The notes under the pieces were generated by a model. The model did not search any database, was not told where the DNA came from, and saw nothing but the letters and a program-made list of their open reading frames with translations. From Centropus unirufus (taxonomy: Eukaryota; Chordata; Aves; Cuculiformes; Centropidae): 64,000 nucleotides of DNA. The DNA lies in assembly GCA_013397695.1 (NCBI GenBank), contig VYZI01000194.1, forward strand, positions 667,225-731,224, given 5' to 3'. Below, piece by piece: positions 62,101 to 64,000 of the stretch (position 1 is its first letter; each line of letters starts with the position of its first letter). A program made the translations under genes and the position numbers.

Positions 62101-63650
62101 GAAAAATGAGCATCTAAATTTGGAAAAAAAAGTTATACTAACTGTAATGCAAATAGCGTTATCTGTCCACTTTGCCAATTTCAATTGGCATTTAACCATT
62201 TAGTACTATCTGGTGATACCCAAATAATAATTTAAGTCTCCTCTTACACAGAGTGCCTTCAACTGCTTTGGCCAGCACTGTTACAAAAGAATTTCACTCA
62301 TTGTTCACTCTTAGCATAATGTTTTCAGTCAAGTGTAAGCCCAGAAGAACAGAAATTACAACATGCAGTGATGCCGATGCAGTGGCATTCAGCAAGTCCG
62401 GAAGCAGCAAGCTTGGAAATAAATGTACCCTTTCAAGAAATAATACAAGGGGCTCGGTTAACTTCACTTGCCAAAGTATATGATACATGAAGATGACATA
62501 TGATCTCAGGCTTTCATATGCACACTAATTATCCACCGGAGCATCACTCAAATAGCGCATCTTCTGACAATCTTCTAAGGCTGCATTCTCAATATTTCCA
62601 TCCTGTTAAGAATTCCTCATGTTGTTAAATGATGTTTTCTTAGGTGGCCATCCCAAAGGATGGCGCATCTGGTGTTACAACTGATTAACTATCGCAACAC
62701 ATTACTGAACATCCACAAGACATCTTTTATTAGTGATGTTCTTAACATAGATGATATTCAGAAAAGATTTGTTAGAACAGCACATGATAAACAGCTGAGA
62801 AGGACCATGGTGGGTGCTAAGTTTCAGGACCCAGTCCACTTCCTACACAAATATGGGGATTGTCTATAGCACGTAGGTAGCCCCCCACTACCTCAGAAAT
62901 AAGGCTACAAAAAAACCGGCAGCGGTACTATTACAGCTATATTCACTATGTACAATGTGTAACACCCTCTTATTGCTCCACAAAAACTTCCAGATCCGCA
63001 GCTCCGTACAAAGATATATTTCACTCTTAATATTCCAAGAATGTTTCCAGAAATATGGAAAATGCTTACAACAGGTGGTTCAGATTTTTACAATAACAAT
63101 GTCAGTACCCAATCAGGTATGTTGTGTATTTATATTTTATATATTTATAAAAGATAAATGTGTGCCTTCAAGCAAAAAAGTAGATAGTTGAAAAATGCCA
63201 CACTGCCAACTGTATGTTTTACATACAGTAAATAAATTATGCTAAACTGATTCTACTCTGAAACATAACCATTTAATATTACATAGCTTCCTGGAAAAAT
63301 AAGACACGGCAACTTTTCAGCTGATGTTTTCAAGACAGTGCTCTCTGTTGTAGAGTATAAGAGAAGGGCTGCTAATGCCTATGAAGGCTGAAGTATTGGA
63401 AGGACTGCAGTCAACAATTAAAATTATGGCGATTCTCATAAATTATACAAATGTGTGTTGAAATCTGTACTTAAAAGTAACAAGGCCCAGAGTACTTTAC
63501 AAAGGAAATCAATAGCCCTGGCTCGGTTTTTTTATCTGGAGAGGAGAAGCCACGGCGAGTCTACAGGACTTGCTGAAGGCCACCAAGGCCATGCTTTAAC
63601 AATTCAGCAAACCGAGCTCCTGGGTTCTTTGCACCAGAATAAAAACTCAC

Positions 63651-63708
63651 CTGGGCTCATGAGCTCTCCGTACCAGTTCAAATTCCATATTCAGTTTCCA
63701 TATTTATA
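63651..63708 (-). promoter_or_regulatory. Candidate alternative TRDMT1 first exon with TATA-like box
   Basis: On the minus strand, TATAAATA (63701-63708) precedes, by about 40 bases, an ATG (63658-63660) reading ATG AGC CCA G. This is followed at once by the strong donor gtgagt (63645-63650). The end phase is 1, exactly what exon 2 needs, giving MSPESCASAEVV. Such a product would lack SAM motif I. It may be coincidence in a long intron. Confidence 0.22.
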
Positions 63709-63916
63709 CAATATTTTGCACCAGCCTCATATGGCCAGGCTCACACTAGATCTCCTACCAGCAAGACACCCAACTGATGGAGTTTGCACGCCAACGTGCT
63801 CCAGGTGCCTCCCTGCAGGCCTCGGCTCAATCCAGCCACAGATCCCTCAGGCGAACGCCTCACCAGGCAAGGCCCAGTTTCCAGGCCCCATTATAATGTG
63901 CCCCACGCTGTCCCCC

Positions 63917-64000
63917 AGGAAGGGGTGCACTGGGGGTGCAGGAGGAGGGGTGCACTGGGGGTGCACAGGAGGTTGCATGGGGGGTGCAGGAGGAGGGTTC
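63917..64000. repeat. G-rich minisatellite, unit about 23-25 bases, cut by the window end
   Basis: Units of the form agga(gg)aggggtgcactggggg-tgc start at 63917 and repeat about three and a half times, with drift (gttgcatggggggtgc in the third). Clustered runs of 4-6 G make it a G-quadruplex candidate. The array continues past the window. Confidence 0.85.

Larger units (their letters stand above)
56154..64000 (-). other. TRDMT1: TRDMT1 intron 1 and 5' region (exon 1 not found)
   Basis: At least 7.8 kb upstream of exon 2. I searched both strands by eye for the ELYSG-type motif I exon and did not see it, so it probably lies beyond 64000. The DNA is AT-rich until about 63750, where GC and CpG rise, ending in the G-rich minisatellite. 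A possible alternative first exon near 63651-63660 is listed separately. Confidence 0.7.

Noticed and set aside
1..64000. CRISPR arrays, bacterial operons, ribosome binding sites, tRNA or rRNA genes
   Set aside because: None seen; the window is vertebrate nuclear DNA with spliced genes, so prokaryotic features are not expected.

Overview
This is vertebrate nuclear DNA, most likely from a bird. Genes are split into short exons with canonical GT/AG borders. The left edge carries a CR1 LINE whose truncated 3' end is typical of avian and other sauropsid genomes. Introns are mostly 0.2-4 kb and AT-rich. I cannot name the species.

Two genes are recognisable, both on the minus strand and arranged tail to head. 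From right to left, TRDMT1 (DNMT2, tRNA cytosine-38 C5-methyltransferase) has exons 2-11 between 56153 and 36661. Its first exon, which should carry the SAM-binding motif I, was not found and probably lies beyond 64000. About 7 kb of intergenic DNA follows, with a candidate TRDMT1 poly(A) signal near 36090. CUBN (cubilin) then starts at 29145. Its first 22 coding exons run down to 2277 and encode residues 1-1052: signal peptide, furin-type RKRQKR site, N-terminal amnionless/trimerisation region, 8 EGF-like domains and CUB domains 1-5. The remaining roughly 22 CUB domains of the family lie left of the window. All 32 exons join in frame; no frameshift or stop was seen.

Regions: 1-2276 CUBN intron with the CR1 copy; 2277-13256 CUB domains 1-5; 13257-29145 EGF domains and N-terminus, with a CpG-rich patch in intron 6; 29146-36065 intergenic, without a recognisable gene; 36066-56153 TRDMT1; 56154-64000 TRDMT1 first intron or 5' region, ending in a G-rich minisatellite. 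The two genes do not share a pathway: cubilin is an endocytic receptor of absorptive epithelia, and TRDMT1 modifies tRNAs such as tRNA-Asp-GUC. The same neighbourhood (VIM-TRDMT1-CUBN) is known on human chromosome 10p13, so the order is conserved synteny.

I found no novel system. The points most worth checking are a Glu-to-Ala change at the expected calcium ligand of CUB5, a NAGNAG acceptor in CUBN, a CpG-rich patch in CUBN intron 6, a weak donor in TRDMT1, and a possible alternative TRDMT1 first exon near 63650.
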